A stretch of 64,000 nt of DNA, from the NCBI GenBank assembly GCA_964019425.1, contig OZ025834.1, positions 62,001 through 126,000 on the forward strand. Direction: 5' to 3'. The notes under the pieces are model-generated. The model saw only the letters and a program-made list of their open reading frames with translations. It had not been told where the DNA came from and ran no database searches. Both the position numbers and the translations under genes were made by a program. The first letter of the stretch is position 1. The number at the start of each line of letters is the position of its first letter. This DNA is from Flectonema sp. DT1601. Lineage: Eukaryota; Euglenozoa; Diplonemea; Diplonemida; Diplonemidae. This document shows, piece by piece, positions 12,630 through 22,458 of the stretch.

Positions 12630-13566
12630 GTTTTCGGATAACAATCTATTAAATAGAAATAATAATAAATAATTTTAAGAACACCCGTTGAGAACGTAAT
12701 CACGTTTTGTGATTAATTTAAATGAGAAATTAACCATCTGATTCTGTTATCATTTTATTTATTATGAGCTGAGGAGTATTACTACTAATACAGAATCGTG
12801 TCAATTCCTTCTCACGACAATACAATACGAATAAAAGGCAAAATATTATTTTTTTTTTTTTTTCTTTTTTTTTTTTCTTTGATTTCGCGGAAGGCTTTTT
12901 TTTTTTTTTTTTTTTTTTTTTTTCCAGCTAAATTGCCCCTACACCCCCCCCCCAAAAAAAAAAAAAAAAAAGATACATAAAAAGTAAAGAGGGCCGATGA
13001 AACCACTAAAATCGTTAAAGTTGGATGGTTGGCATTCTTCCTTCTAAAAATAGAATATAAGTTAATACGACGTCAAACAAAACGAACTACAGAAAGGTAA
13101 GCTCTCCTAACGAATTGGAATGCCAGTCACGATTGCAGTTCATAAAGTTGAGGATTGATTCTTGCGAATATTTCTGTTTTATATTAGAAATAACTTCTTC
13201 CCTGTTGGGATTTCTTCCCAGTTCCTCGAACTGCTTGTCAGTCACACTTTTGCACTCATTTGAAAAAATAACAAAAAAAACAGTTTCCAGAACACAGAGT
13301 CAGATATCGTACACAACCGCGTAGCTCTGAAGGTATGTGGTTGCTTCATTTCGTTTAATTTCTTGTGTTTCTTTTTTTTTTTTTTAATTTTTTTAAATTG
13401 TTTTCTCAGTTACTAAATTCACTAATAAGCCACTCGGTGCGATGGCCTGGGGTGAGTAGGGAAGGCCCCACCGCTACTGGAACTCCAGAACATAAAGATG
13501 TACAATGACTTATACCCGAAAGAGTATTTTTCAAAGACCTTCTTATTAGAACGAGTTAGCACTCAC

Positions 13567-13743
13567 TCACTGTTTAATAGTTCTCTTTTTTTTCACAATA
13601 CCTTTTTTTTTCTTTCTTTTTTTTTTGCGCGAAGGTAATTTCAGGTAAAACGAAAACAAAGCCAGAGTAAAACAAATCAGCAACAAAACGAGTTTCGTGG
13701 CGAGCAACGCCAAAACTATCAAAAGTGACGCCAAAGAACACAT
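13567..13743 (-). CDS. Possible small membrane protein (58 aa), doubtful
   Basis: A short frame from the ATG at 13743. It starts with hydrophobic segments (SLASLLIVLALLATKLVLLL and further Leu/Phe/Cys) and ends in a very lysine-rich tail. A protein of this shape could be a single- or double-span membrane protein with a basic cytosolic tail. However, the tail is encoded by A-rich homopolymer like that found all over the spacers, and I recognise no family. It lies on the same strand as the array, and a CAG occurs about 20 nt before its ATG. Treat it as a weak candidate that could easily be chance. Confidence 0.2.
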   Translation of the reverse strand: MCSLASLLIVLALLATKLVLLLICFTLALFSFYLKLPSRKKKRKKKKGIVKKKRTIKQ

Positions 13744-13752
13744 GATCAACCG

Positions 13753-13772
13753 ATCCCAGCTGTTGCTGGGAT
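13753..13772. repeat. Perfect 8-bp hairpin with a 4-nt loop
   Basis: The arms ATCCCAGC and GCTGGGAT are separated by four bases. A second hairpin, with a 6-bp stem and 5-nt loop, follows at 13784-13800. The pair may be part of a structured RNA, but nothing else supports one. Confidence 0.6.
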
Positions 13773-14834
13773 TTCACTTATAAGAATCAATCGCTGATTC
13801 CCTTCTTGCAGTCTAAACAACATCTTCTTTTGAGCTTAGCTTAGCACGAAGAAAATCAAACTAAAAACACTTAATCTTAGAAGCGTTGAAGATTCCTACT
13901 AAAACTTTTAAATGGAGAATTGAAAAGAAATGGGTCATTCTGGGAGTGGAAGTAATGAGAAATGAAAAAGTAAAAAAAAAAAACTCGTTTTTTTTTTTTT
14001 TTTTTTTTGTAAAGGAAAAATTTCACAAACTATCTGCTTCCAAAGGATTCCAAAGGAGCAACACGATTCCAAAGTAAAAGAAAAAGACTCAACCACCTCA
14101 ACAGTTACACAAAGTAATAGGTATTACTGCTGGGTGGCAAGTACTGAAGGCCAAGCATTGTTTTTATGGAAAACTTTTTTTTTTTCCCCTCTTCATTTTA
14201 ATTCCTTTTTTTTTCCTTGAATTATCACACTTAAATCGAAGTAGAAGAAAAAAAAAACAATTCCTATTATACGAGAGGGGACTTGGATAAATAAATCAAG
14301 GGTTAACATGCAACAAATTAGACATGAATCATTATAACTGCTTTCTGTTCACACAAAATCGCATGCTTTAAATAAACTACCAGAGAAAGAAATGCTGTCA
14401 AGTCAAATTGACCCGGGACCACGCACTACAGGTTGAGCATCCATGTCGCTACAGCTTGAAAACATTAATGCATTAATGGAAAACCAATAAAATTATCTGG
14501 GTGGGTAGTAACGGGGTGAGAAAAAAAAGAAAAGAAAAATAACATGACAAGAATACGCTGGTTCGTAGCTCACTACCAGTAAAGCCCATCCCATAAACTC
14601 AGTTATTTGGTTTGACGCAAAAGAAGGGTTCACAAGTCAATTGATGGATTTGCAAACCTCGAATTCCCGCAAACCATGTGCCTGCTTTCGTCGTACGCGT
14701 GTCACATCCACAACAAAAGTATACCAACGCAATTCAAACAAACATTCCAGTCACGAGAGGGGAGGGGAAGACGTATTTTTATTTTTATTTTCGCAAATAA
14801 TATTTTTTTGTACAATAACAATCAGTTGAGAATG

Positions 14835-17426
14835 CTAAAATGCCTCAGCCTCCCTGCATTCTCCCAAATCTTTGAGAGACGGATAAGGGTTTGTAGGCGT
14901 GCCGCATGATTCACATATCTGGGTGTAGAGCTCTTCTGATTTTCGAAGAAGGAAGTTGAGTGGAATTTGTTGAGAGAGGTCATTGTTAAATTTCAGAATC
15001 TCATCAAAGCTGAGATTCCGACTTAAAATGGTGTCAGCTGTGTGATTAAGAAGCGCCGCAGACATCACCATTTCATAGTTTGGATCAAAAGGAAAAGTCC
15101 AAATAATATCCCAAAGACGAGTAACTTCATTAAATGGAAATTCCCTTTTAAAGGTAACAACCAACCATCTGAAACAGAAATAAAAATTAAGCGAATCGAT
15201 TGAATCTAAATATGATATTAATTCCGGTTTACTGAGTTCTATCAGCTTACCAATTGATGCAAGATTGCGACCAACTCCAGATTGGTCCTTTTGAAAGTTT
15301 GTTCCGATGCGAGTCTCCATTAGATGGCAGAATGACGTAAACGACTCAGCTTCATTACGGAACACGTGATATAACGTGCTGACTATGTCTGACATTCCCT
15401 GACAGTATCCAAGATCAAAATTATAAAAAGAATAAGTTAACAAAACATTGTGGATAGCAACCATCCCTTCTCCATTGTCTTCAATGAAGATATCAACAGT
15501 TCTGTCTGTTCTGATGACGTCTTTTTCGATGCGCTGAAGACGGTCTCTGAACATAAAGAATTGACCTTTCTGCTTTTCAGTTATACTCTGCCATTGTTGT
15601 TTGTAAATTTCGTAGGTATCTTCAGATTCTTTTAAACGTCTCTGACGATCTTCTGATGAATCACCAACAGTGTAAACACCGAGTAGATATCCCCAAAGTT
15701 CTTTTCTAACTTCAGGAGCAGACTCGTCAATACCTCCTTTATGAACAACTGTCTTAAGTCGTAACCATTCTGATTCAAGTAGTGATCCTGTTTCATGATC
15801 GTGAGCTGAATCCCAGGCTTCCTTTGTCAGAACAGGTCCTCTGTTGTTTTCAGCTATTTCTTCATCAGTGAATGGAGGAGGGAGTTTAACTGGTAAGTCA
15901 CAGTCTCTTATTCCTGGCGAATGACAAGAAGATTGTGAATAAGGAGAACCAGGAGGAGACTCTCTATCAGAGTCTTTCATTGATGAGTTGTAAATGTTAT
16001 CTGTGTTCCTTCTTCCAATGCTGCTGAACATTTCTTTTCCAAACTTTCTGGACTTCGCAAATGAAGCAGTTAAAATATTACTACTTTCTGTTATTGGGGA
16101 ATCCTCTCCCAAGATACCAAACGAATCATTACCGAGAGGGCTTGATGCTTCCATGACTCCACCCTTTCCCATTACAAGTCTCTCGACTACAATTAGTTTG
16201 TCGTCGTGAACTGGAGTGGCTACCGATATATGTTTGCTTAATTCTTTTAAGAATGCTGTCAGTCCTTTTAATTTAAATTGAAATGGTCCATGAGTGTGCA
16301 TCAAACAATTACTTTCTGGATCTGGTGATGATGTTACAGTCACGGATCGAACTCCCCACATTTTGGTATCCTTACGAAGCGTGAGAAGTTTAGAATCAGG
16401 GATTACACACGCGTGTTTCCATTCGTTACGAAAAGGTCCTTCATAAAGGATTTCATCTTCTTCTTCACCAGCGAATATCGGAAGTCCATCCAGTGAGTCT
16501 AAGGATGCTTTTGCTTTTTGAGATAATAAGTCAGGGTTGACAGTCATCAATAAACAGTATGGTGACCACACAACATATGCCCAAACTGAACTCTCTCTCG
16601 GTGAGACAACCAACAACGTTCCCTTAATAGAACTGGTTGTTACTTCCTCTTGTTTATAGTGAATTCTAACGTAGTCACGAACTGATCTCTCAGAAAGTAA
16701 TCTATAAAGTTGTCTATGAGAGTCTTGAGATTGAACTCCAACAATGTAATGAGTTGTTTGTGAATCAGTTGTGGTATTTCTGGTGTAAAATTGGCTTTGA
16801 GAAGTGTCATAAGATATTTTATATAATTCTGACCACGCATTCCTCTGACTAGGAAGTATATAAAGAGGAGGTCCGGCACGATGAATTTCAACCCAATTAT
16901 TTGATGAGCTGTCGAGTCCTTCAATAACCCACTCTGATGGATCACAATCAACTGTGTGTGATGAAGTTTGTATTTTGTAAGAAGTCACAACTTGTGGTAC
17001 TTGTAGTCTAAGCTCAACAGGGTATTGTGTTGTACTCATTCCGGGAGACACTAGTTCTTCAACAATCGCTGGCTCATCTCCGTTCATAACGGAGAGGCTT
17101 TGAACTCTTGGGACTACCATATTCGAAGACTTTTGTTTTAATGATCGCAGTCTCACTCCATTAACTACCAACCCCGTGCTATTTATTGATTTCGTGTTGT
17201 TGGTGTTGTTGGTGCCGTTACTGTTGTTAACACTACTGACTGGAGCTGAGATCTTTGGACTATTCTTTGCCCTGTGAAGACCAGGAATATCACTCCCTGA
17301 TGTGTCAGTGGTAGGAACTCCATTAGTAGTAGTAGCAGTAGTGGTGTTGTCGTTATTGTTGTTTATGGTTGAATCCTCATTTCCTGCAGCTTCTCCATTT
17401 TCACCTCCAGAAACTGTCCATTTCAT
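14835..17426 (-). CDS. TBC-domain Rab GTPase-activating protein (TBC1D15/GYP7-like)
   Basis: A single exon of 863 residues starting at the ATG at 17426, 14 nt below a CTACAG. The first ~110 residues are low-complexity (Asn/Thr/Ser/Gly). Residues about 125-415 form a weakly recognisable N-terminal domain like the one preceding the catalytic part of GYP7/TBC1D15 proteins. The TBC domain spans about 560-835. It keeps both catalytic fingers: Arg in IEKDVIRTDRTV and Gln in YCQGMSDIV. The segments NFYFCFRWLVVTFKREF and RLWDIIWTF are typical of the TBC1D15/17 branch, whose members stimulate GTP hydrolysis by Rab7-like GTPases on late endosomes and mitochondria. The Rab target here is unknown. The promoter-side spacer was enlarged by a transposon insertion. 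Confidence 0.88.
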   Translation of the reverse strand: MKWTVSGGENGEAAGNEDSTINNNNDNTTTATTTNGVPTTDTSGSDIPGLHRAKNSPKISAPVSSVNNSNGTNNTNNTKSINSTGLVVNGVRLRSLKQKSSNMVVPRVQSLSVMNGDEPAIVEELVSPGMSTTQYPVELRLQVPQVVTSYKIQTSSHTVDCDPSEWVIEGLDSSSNNWVEIHRAGPPLYILPSQRNAWSELYKISYDTSQSQFYTRNTTTDSQTTHYIVGVQSQDSHRQLYRLLSERSVRDYVRIHYKQEEVTTSSIKGTLLVVSPRESSVWAYVVWSPYCLLMTVNPDLLSQKAKASLDSLDGLPIFAGEEEDEILYEGPFRNEWKHACVIPDSKLLTLRKDTKMWGVRSVTVTSSPDPESNCLMHTHGPFQFKLKGLTAFLKELSKHISVATPVHDDKLIVVERLVMGKGGVMEASSPLGNDSFGILGEDSPITESSNILTASFAKSRKFGKEMFSSIGRRNTDNIYNSSMKDSDRESPPGSPYSQSSCHSPGIRDCDLPVKLPPPFTDEEIAENNRGPVLTKEAWDSAHDHETGSLLESEWLRLKTVVHKGGIDESAPEVRKELWGYLLGVYTVGDSSEDRQRRLKESEDTYEIYKQQWQSITEKQKGQFFMFRDRLQRIEKDVIRTDRTVDIFIEDNGEGMVAIHNVLLTYSFYNFDLGYCQGMSDIVSTLYHVFRNEAESFTSFCHLMETRIGTNFQKDQSGVGRNLASIGKLIELSKPELISYLDSIDSLNFYFCFRWLVVTFKREFPFNEVTRLWDIIWTFPFDPNYEMVMSAALLNHTADTILSRNLSFDEILKFNNDLSQQIPLNFLLRKSEELYTQICESCGTPTNPYPSLKDLGECREAEAF

Positions 17427-17918
17427 TTGATTTTAAAGGGCTGTAGTTATAAAGAAAAAATATATATTAAAAATCACTCTTCATAAATAACTAACTAAAT
17501 AATAAGAAATGTGAATTCGCAGTGAAAATCACCTCTTTGATCTTTAAGTAATCTCGGAGAGCGAATTTCGCGTGTTTTGAGGAAGATAAAAAGAAGAAAA
17601 AAAAAAAGTATTACGACTGACTGCATAAACAGTAAACCCTATACCTTCATTTTTTTTTTTTTTTTTTTTTTTTTGATGCACTTTTTTACTTGGCGTTACT
17701 TCCAGCAAATCAGTCCCGTGTAAGCAATAATTGAGCATATCAGAGTGGCGTGAAAAATAAGAAAATATCGATGCAGCTTTGGTTGAACCAGGTCAGATGT
17801 TATTATAAAGGGCTAGGAAGGTTAAGATTAAAAAGAATCGGCAAACTTCACTTTTTACTTTTTTACTCTCACTTTTTGTTTTGTCTTTCCACCGAAACAA
17901 ACAGGTTTGTTGGTACAA
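17427..17918. other. Spacer between the TBC gene and the transposon
   Basis: About 490 nt. It holds a U-rich tract ending CTACAG just before the TBC start codon (AG at 17441-17442), a poly-T run near 17650-17673, and otherwise unremarkable AT-rich sequence. No gene is seen. Confidence 0.6.
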
Positions 17919-17928
17919 TAATATATTA
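17919..17928. repeat. Left target-site duplication of the transposon
   Basis: The 10-nt palindrome TAATATATTA occurs immediately outside both inverted termini (17919-17928 and 19797-19806). Because it is its own complement, a 2-bp TA duplication with longer termini fits equally well. Confidence 0.6.
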
Positions 17929-17961
17929 GTCATTCCAAAAATAACCGGCCGCGAAAACCAG

Positions 17962-17978
17962 TTTTGCTTCGAGCAGCC
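17962..17978 (+). repeat. Subterminal direct repeat, left copy
   Basis: A 17-nt sequence, TTTTGCTTCGAGCAGCC, is repeated exactly and in the same orientation at 19478-19494. It is a candidate transposase-binding site or trace of a duplicated end. Confidence 0.8.
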
Positions 17979-18195
17979 GTTGGTCAAAAATGCGTCCATT
18001 TTCGAGATTTTTTACGAGGTGGAAAGGTTCGGCCCCAATCTCTCATTTTACGCGGTGGGATTATTTTTTTTTCACTTTTTTTACTGACCGTTAGAACCCG
18101 ACAGGTGCGTTATGGGTACTAAGAGAATGTCACTGTCGCCACGGAAAAGTTAATCCTGTTGCTGCATTTAATTTTTTTCTGGAAAAAAAGGGGAA

Positions 18196-19439
18196 ATGCA
18201 TCAGAGATTGGCATTTTTTCTCGTAACTACACTTATTATTCCCTTCAGCACCAGCTTAAACTTCTCTCAACGAAGTGTCACACGTGCCACGAGATGCCAG
18301 CTGAGTGCTCCTCAGACAACTACAACTGCACCTCGCACACTAACGCGAAAAGACGGAATCCGAAGTTCAACAAGCTTCTTGAGCCACCCTGCCGTGACTT
18401 CGCGGTAGTCTTGAAATCCCGGCGTATGCTCCTCTGCGCTCAATCTGCAACGCTTGCTACCAGCGAGCAAAAAGGCTGACTGGTGATCCGCATTACGCAT
18501 CCGTCAGTATCCCTGCAGAGCCGATCAATCCGGAACCGCGCTCCGATATTTTTGAACGCGTGAAAGAATCAGTTCCTGCTGTCCGTTCTCAGTTTTTGAG
18601 ACTCTGTCTCACGCCAGGCTACACTGATAGCCAGATTAATGCCCATGTCAGGGATTCTTCAATGCGTAAGCAGCTACAGAGGCTGGAACAGCACGATCCC
18701 TCCCAATCAGTAAAGCAGCGCAGCCAAGACAGAGATATCTGGAACTTCTGGATTTCCAATGCACGCCCTGAGTCAAACCGCGTGGTCCTCAGCAAAGACT
18801 ACATAACTGGCGAGACAAGTAAAGAGACAGTCCTCTATGTAAGAGAACCATACCTTGCCTTGTGGAGTGCCTTCTGCAGAACTCACACAGCTATCTCATA
18901 TGCTCAGTTTTGTGACAAAAGGCCTGCTCATGTCAAATCTTGTCCGAATAACCCTCGATGCCGTTGCAGGTGGCACATGCAAATTGCACTTATCCTTCCT
19001 GCTTATATGAGACTTGTGGGCCTGAGAAGATTTCAGCTAACCCGCTTGAGTGACCTACCACTCATACTATGTCGAGACCCGTCTTACAACTGCTTCTTTG
19101 GCCACTGCAACCAATGCAGGCCGTTGAACTTATTCTATCCCAAGGCGTTAAAATCCTGCTGGCTGCTTTGTACCGATTGATGAAGATGATCCAAATGTGG
19201 GGGTTGGTGCGAGCCAACTTTCACCTGCTACCAACACTGAGTCTATTTCAGAAACAACTGAACCCACCTCAGATTCTGGTGAGTCTTCTACTGGCTCTTG
19301 CTCTGTTAGTGAATCTAGTTCTAGTTCCAGTTTCAGATCGCTGCGTTCAACTAGTTCTATTATCGGTTCATTGCCGGTAGGAAAACGAAGAAAGCCAGCA
19401 GTAAAAGTTGCCAAAAGAGCTAAGCCTAATCAAAAATAA
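18196..19439 (+). pseudogene. Degraded cysteine-rich protein of the TIR transposon
   Basis: The coding region lies in more than one frame. The main open part is 18422-19180. It begins with RSICNACYQRAKR, which looks like the second half of a GATA-type zinc finger. Farther on, FCDKRPAHVKSC is followed by CRCRWH, and LSDLPLILC leads to GHCNQC. I have an impression of cysteine blocks in this order in uncharacterised animal proteins that I associate with transposons, from memory and unverified. The segment 19197-19439 in another frame encodes a Ser/Glu-rich acidic stretch and a basic tail (VGKRRKPAVKVAKRAKPNQ) resembling a nuclear-localisation signal. I see no catalytic acidic triad of a DDE domain, so the element probably depends on another copy. 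The frame is interrupted at least twice. Function and superfamily are unproven. Confidence 0.5.
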
Positions 19440-19477
19440 AAATAGGCTAAGTGTAGTGTAAGATGTACAAGGTACTG

Positions 19478-19494
19478 TTTTGCTTCGAGCAGCC
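19478..19494 (+). repeat. Subterminal direct repeat, right copy
   Basis: An exact copy of the 17-nt sequence at 17962-17978, in the same orientation, inside the right end of the TIR element. Confidence 0.8.
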
Positions 19495-19796
19495 TTTGTA
19501 ACTGTTTCAGAGTAAAACATCCGACCAGGTACGGCCGGATATAGAACCATATACCGATCTTTCATTTTAGCACCCGGGGCAGCCGATTAGACATCAACAG
19601 TTCCATTATTCAAAATTTTCACCACACAAAAATGTCACAATTTTTTTGAATTTTAGCTGCATTTTTTTGAATCGCAGCGGGAATGAAATCAGCGGTGCAA
19701 AAGCGATTAAAATAGGTATTCGGTTTTAAGTTTTACTCCCTATTTTCACCCATGAAATACTGGAACCCTATAATGGACGGTTATTTTTGGAATGAC

Positions 19797-19806
19797 TAAT
19801 ATATTA
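19797..19806. repeat. Right target-site duplication, overlapping the PDE stop codon
   Basis: The second copy of TAATATATTA. Its last three bases, 19804-19806, are the TAA stop codon of the phosphodiesterase gene read on the minus strand. Confidence 0.6.
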
Positions 19807-22458
19807 TTTGCTAATACTCTCTCGCTTTCTTGTTAGAGATTTCGATGCCTCAAGTATTTCAGTCCATTTTATTTTATTGTTTTCCAATTCTGAAACAGTC
19901 CAGTCAATACTATGACAAAGTTTTCCCTGTAAGATAGTAAACAGATTGAGACCAACGTGTTCTATAAATGCAGTCTGACCCTGAGCGAGTTCTTGTGTCA
20001 TGGAGCGGTCAAACATTGGGGCGGGAACATGACCGTGAGTTCGTTCAGCGTCACCCTGAAGATGAAACTCTTCAGTCACAACTAGTCCCCATCTGCGAGA
20101 TATCTCAAACGGTTTTGATATGTTTGATATATCAGCTGCTTTCAATAACATGTTACTAGTTAATCGACGGTGGTCTGGATCTTCTTTTCGATAGCCTTGA
20201 TCACAGATTGCAGTAAATCTATCAATAATATCATTATGCTTACTCATATCCGTTGATAGAATATTTGACACCAATCCACCATATGCTTCTCTACTTTGAT
20301 CTTGACTCAGACCTGCAAAGATATTAACCTCATCATGCTCCAATAATTGCAAAGAAACATGACAATGATGAACCTCTAAGACTGATGTTGATCCAGATGC
20401 TGAAGATAGTATCCCGAGTGGTGATTCAGTCTTGAAATGAAAACTGTTATTCAAACCCATGTGATCAGCGTCGTGAAGTAGAGCTGAGATCATTAAAACA
20501 AAAGCATCTAACTCGGTGATTAGAAGAGAACACTTTCCTCTTACTAGGTATGTAAATAAAGTCTGAGCAACATCAAATGCGTGTAAAAAATTATGATAAG
20601 GAACTGCACGGTATTGTGCTCGAACTGCAATTAGAAAACCAACTAAACGTTCGCGAGAGAATCCAAACAGACGAGGGAAGTTTAACTCCTCAAGTAAATG
20701 AACGAATAAAGGAATGAGATGGTCGTGTTTGTCGCCGTCTTTGGTTTTTGCGTATGTGTGAACATTAAACGATGTTGTTTTGACAGCTGCGAGTTCTTCA
20801 TTAGAAAGTTTAATATTCAAATAAGATGAAATATCCGTATTCTCAGTTATAACGATTGGATCTGTCTTCTTTCCCTCCATTGGAAGCATCGGAGGTCCCG
20901 ACAAAACTTGTAATTGCCTTTCAAATAAAGCCATCGCCTTATTTCTAGATTCCAACACGAATTCATATAAATTACTATTGTTTAGAGTGACACCAGCAAA
21001 GTGAGCAAAATATTTTAAAGTAACCTCATCTTCTGCTGTGAATCCTCCTTCTCCTTTCTTATTAACAACTTGAACAACAGCGATAACATCAGAACGATGT
21101 TTAACTGGCATAGTAAGTAAGCTGTGTGTTATTAAACCAGTTTGTTTATCAACGTCTGGGTTGAATCTTCTATCTTGATAAGGATGAGTAATGTTTAATG
21201 TTTCTCCTGTGCTGTAGACGTGTCCTGCGACACCTTTCCAAGCAGCAAATCTTATTTCACCTGATTCTTGATGAGCGTGAAGTTCATTTAACTCCTTATC
21301 GACTACGAACAGAGTACATCTTTCAGCTTGAAGAACTTCTCTCGCACCTTCAGAGACGTCTCCTACGACTTGTCCCCAGTTGCGCATATCAACTTGAGAG
21401 AGTTTCTCAATTACGCTGATAAAAAATTGATTTTTTTGCATCAATGCAGTCTGCTCCATATAAAGCTCTGCGTTGTGAATTGCAAGCCCAGCAAAAGCTG
21501 CGAATGTTCGGAATAGAGAAAGGTCAGATTCACTGAAACCTTCGACTTCTCCAGTTTTCTTATTCTTCTTGTTGAGTAGCTGAGCAACTGCAACAACTTC
21601 ATGATCGCAGATAATTGGAGCGCAGAGTAGAGAGACGGTTTTGTAACCAGTTTGTTCATCAACTGACCTGTTGAATCTTCTATCAGCGTAAGCATTCGGT
21701 AAATTAATAGTCTCACCTGACTTAGCGCAGTGCCCGACTAGCCCTGACCCAACGTTAACTCTGATGATCTCGTCTTCTTTTATTTGAGTAACTAATTCCT
21801 CATCTTGTCTAACAAATAGAGAACAGCGATCAGCGTTTAGTAATTCCTGAGAGCATTCTATTATTACTTTTAGAAGAACATCCTCTTGAGTCACATTAGA
21901 GCAAAGTTCTAAAGCAATTTCTAGTAACTGTTCCATCAGTCGTGGTTCAACGATGTCAATCTTTTGTTGAGTCTGACGTCTGCAACCAGTCGATTTGAGA
22001 CAAAACGATTGCAGGTGTTGCTCTTGTGGACTCCTCACCGACCAGAATGTTTTCAGCTGTCGTTTTGATGATAAAATAGTACAGCAAGACTCTGACATGA
22101 CTCTGAGATCTGATTCGGGAATCCTCTGAACTTCTGAAGAACGGATTTCTGTTAGCCTTTCATTTACTATTTTTACTAATGATAATAAATCACTTTCACT
22201 TGCACTGACTTGACTTGTCGTTCTGCTAGCAGCTTGTAGTACTCCACTTCCCATGTAATCTATTGCTGGTACTGTTTCTCGATGGTCAGTTCTTCTTCTA
22301 CTTCCTCCTCCTTCAGGACTCATGTCTAATAATTTATTACCCATCACAGAGTAAGGATCGTCTGGCATCTCTCGAAGTACCTGAACGACGACATTATTTA
22401 CAACTTCGTGAAGCTTCCATTTCTCAATATAGCAGTCAACGTCTTCACTCGATAACAT
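19804..22458 (-). CDS. Cyclic-nucleotide phosphodiesterase with tandem GAF domains (PDEB-like)
   Basis: A single exon of 884 residues from the ATG at 22458; the in-frame codons above it contain no ATG. The N-terminus carries a short docking-like helix pair (EKWKLHEVVNNVVVQVL, then EMPDDPYSVMG), resembling RIIa/DPY30-type dimerisation modules. Two GAF domains follow, at about 180-350 and 370-525, each with an AQLLNKK/VQVVNKK strand typical of cyclic-nucleotide-binding GAFs. The class I catalytic domain covers about 565-860. It shows YHNFLHAFDV, LLHDADHMGLNN, LEVHH, KAADISN and the invariant Gln in LAQGQTAFIEHVG, so all metal- and nucleotide-binding positions look intact. It should hydrolyse cAMP and/or cGMP. 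The layout matches kinetoplastid flagellar PDEB and animal PDE2/5/11. The TIR transposon begins 7 nt after the stop codon. Confidence 0.9.
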   Translation of the reverse strand: MLSSEDVDCYIEKWKLHEVVNNVVVQVLREMPDDPYSVMGNKLLDMSPEGGGSRRRTDHRETVPAIDYMGSGVLQAASRTTSQVSASESDLLSLVKIVNERLTEIRSSEVQRIPESDLRVMSESCCTILSSKRQLKTFWSVRSPQEQHLQSFCLKSTGCRRQTQQKIDIVEPRLMEQLLEIALELCSNVTQEDVLLKVIIECSQELLNADRCSLFVRQDEELVTQIKEDEIIRVNVGSGLVGHCAKSGETINLPNAYADRRFNRSVDEQTGYKTVSLLCAPIICDHEVVAVAQLLNKKNKKTGEVEGFSESDLSLFRTFAAFAGLAIHNAELYMEQTALMQKNQFFISVIEKLSQVDMRNWGQVVGDVSEGAREVLQAERCTLFVVDKELNELHAHQESGEIRFAAWKGVAGHVYSTGETLNITHPYQDRRFNPDVDKQTGLITHSLLTMPVKHRSDVIAVVQVVNKKGEGGFTAEDEVTLKYFAHFAGVTLNNSNLYEFVLESRNKAMALFERQLQVLSGPPMLPMEGKKTDPIVITENTDISSYLNIKLSNEELAAVKTTSFNVHTYAKTKDGDKHDHLIPLFVHLLEELNFPRLFGFSRERLVGFLIAVRAQYRAVPYHNFLHAFDVAQTLFTYLVRGKCSLLITELDAFVLMISALLHDADHMGLNNSFHFKTESPLGILSSASGSTSVLEVHHCHVSLQLLEHDEVNIFAGLSQDQSREAYGGLVSNILSTDMSKHNDIIDRFTAICDQGYRKEDPDHRRLTSNMLLKAADISNISKPFEISRRWGLVVTEEFHLQGDAERTHGHVPAPMFDRSMTQELAQGQTAFIEHVGLNLFTILQGKLCHSIDWTVSELENNKIKWTEILEASKSLTRKRESISK

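Larger units (their letters stand above)
12630..14834. other. Spacer between the TBC and WDR75 genes
   Basis: A 2.2 kb spacer with long T and A tracts, including a very T-rich block at 12848-12923 that is followed by a run of C and then A. Two adjacent small hairpins lie at 13753-13772 and 13784-13800, and a short basic membrane-like frame is listed separately. I see no other gene. Confidence 0.6.
17929..19796. mobile_element. TIR DNA transposon, about 1.87 kb, probably non-autonomous
   Basis: The ends are perfect inverted repeats beginning GTCATTCCAAAAATAACCG. Counting the shared palindromic target, 31 nt match at 17917-17947 and 19778-19808. A 17-nt sequence recurs in direct orientation near both ends (17962-17978 and 19478-19494). 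The interior, about 18.2-19.4 kb, is visibly more GC-rich than the host spacers and uses different codons. It carries a plus-strand coding region, opposite to every host gene nearby. The termini faintly resemble mariner/Stowaway-type ends that insert at TA, but the encoded protein does not look like a mariner transposase, and a 10-bp duplication would fit other superfamilies. I leave the superfamily open. It sits just 3' of the phosphodiesterase gene. Confidence 0.85.

Noticed and set aside
17881-18087. 68-codon plus-strand frame spanning the left transposon end
   Set aside because: It crosses the target-site duplication and terminal repeat, so it cannot be a conserved gene.
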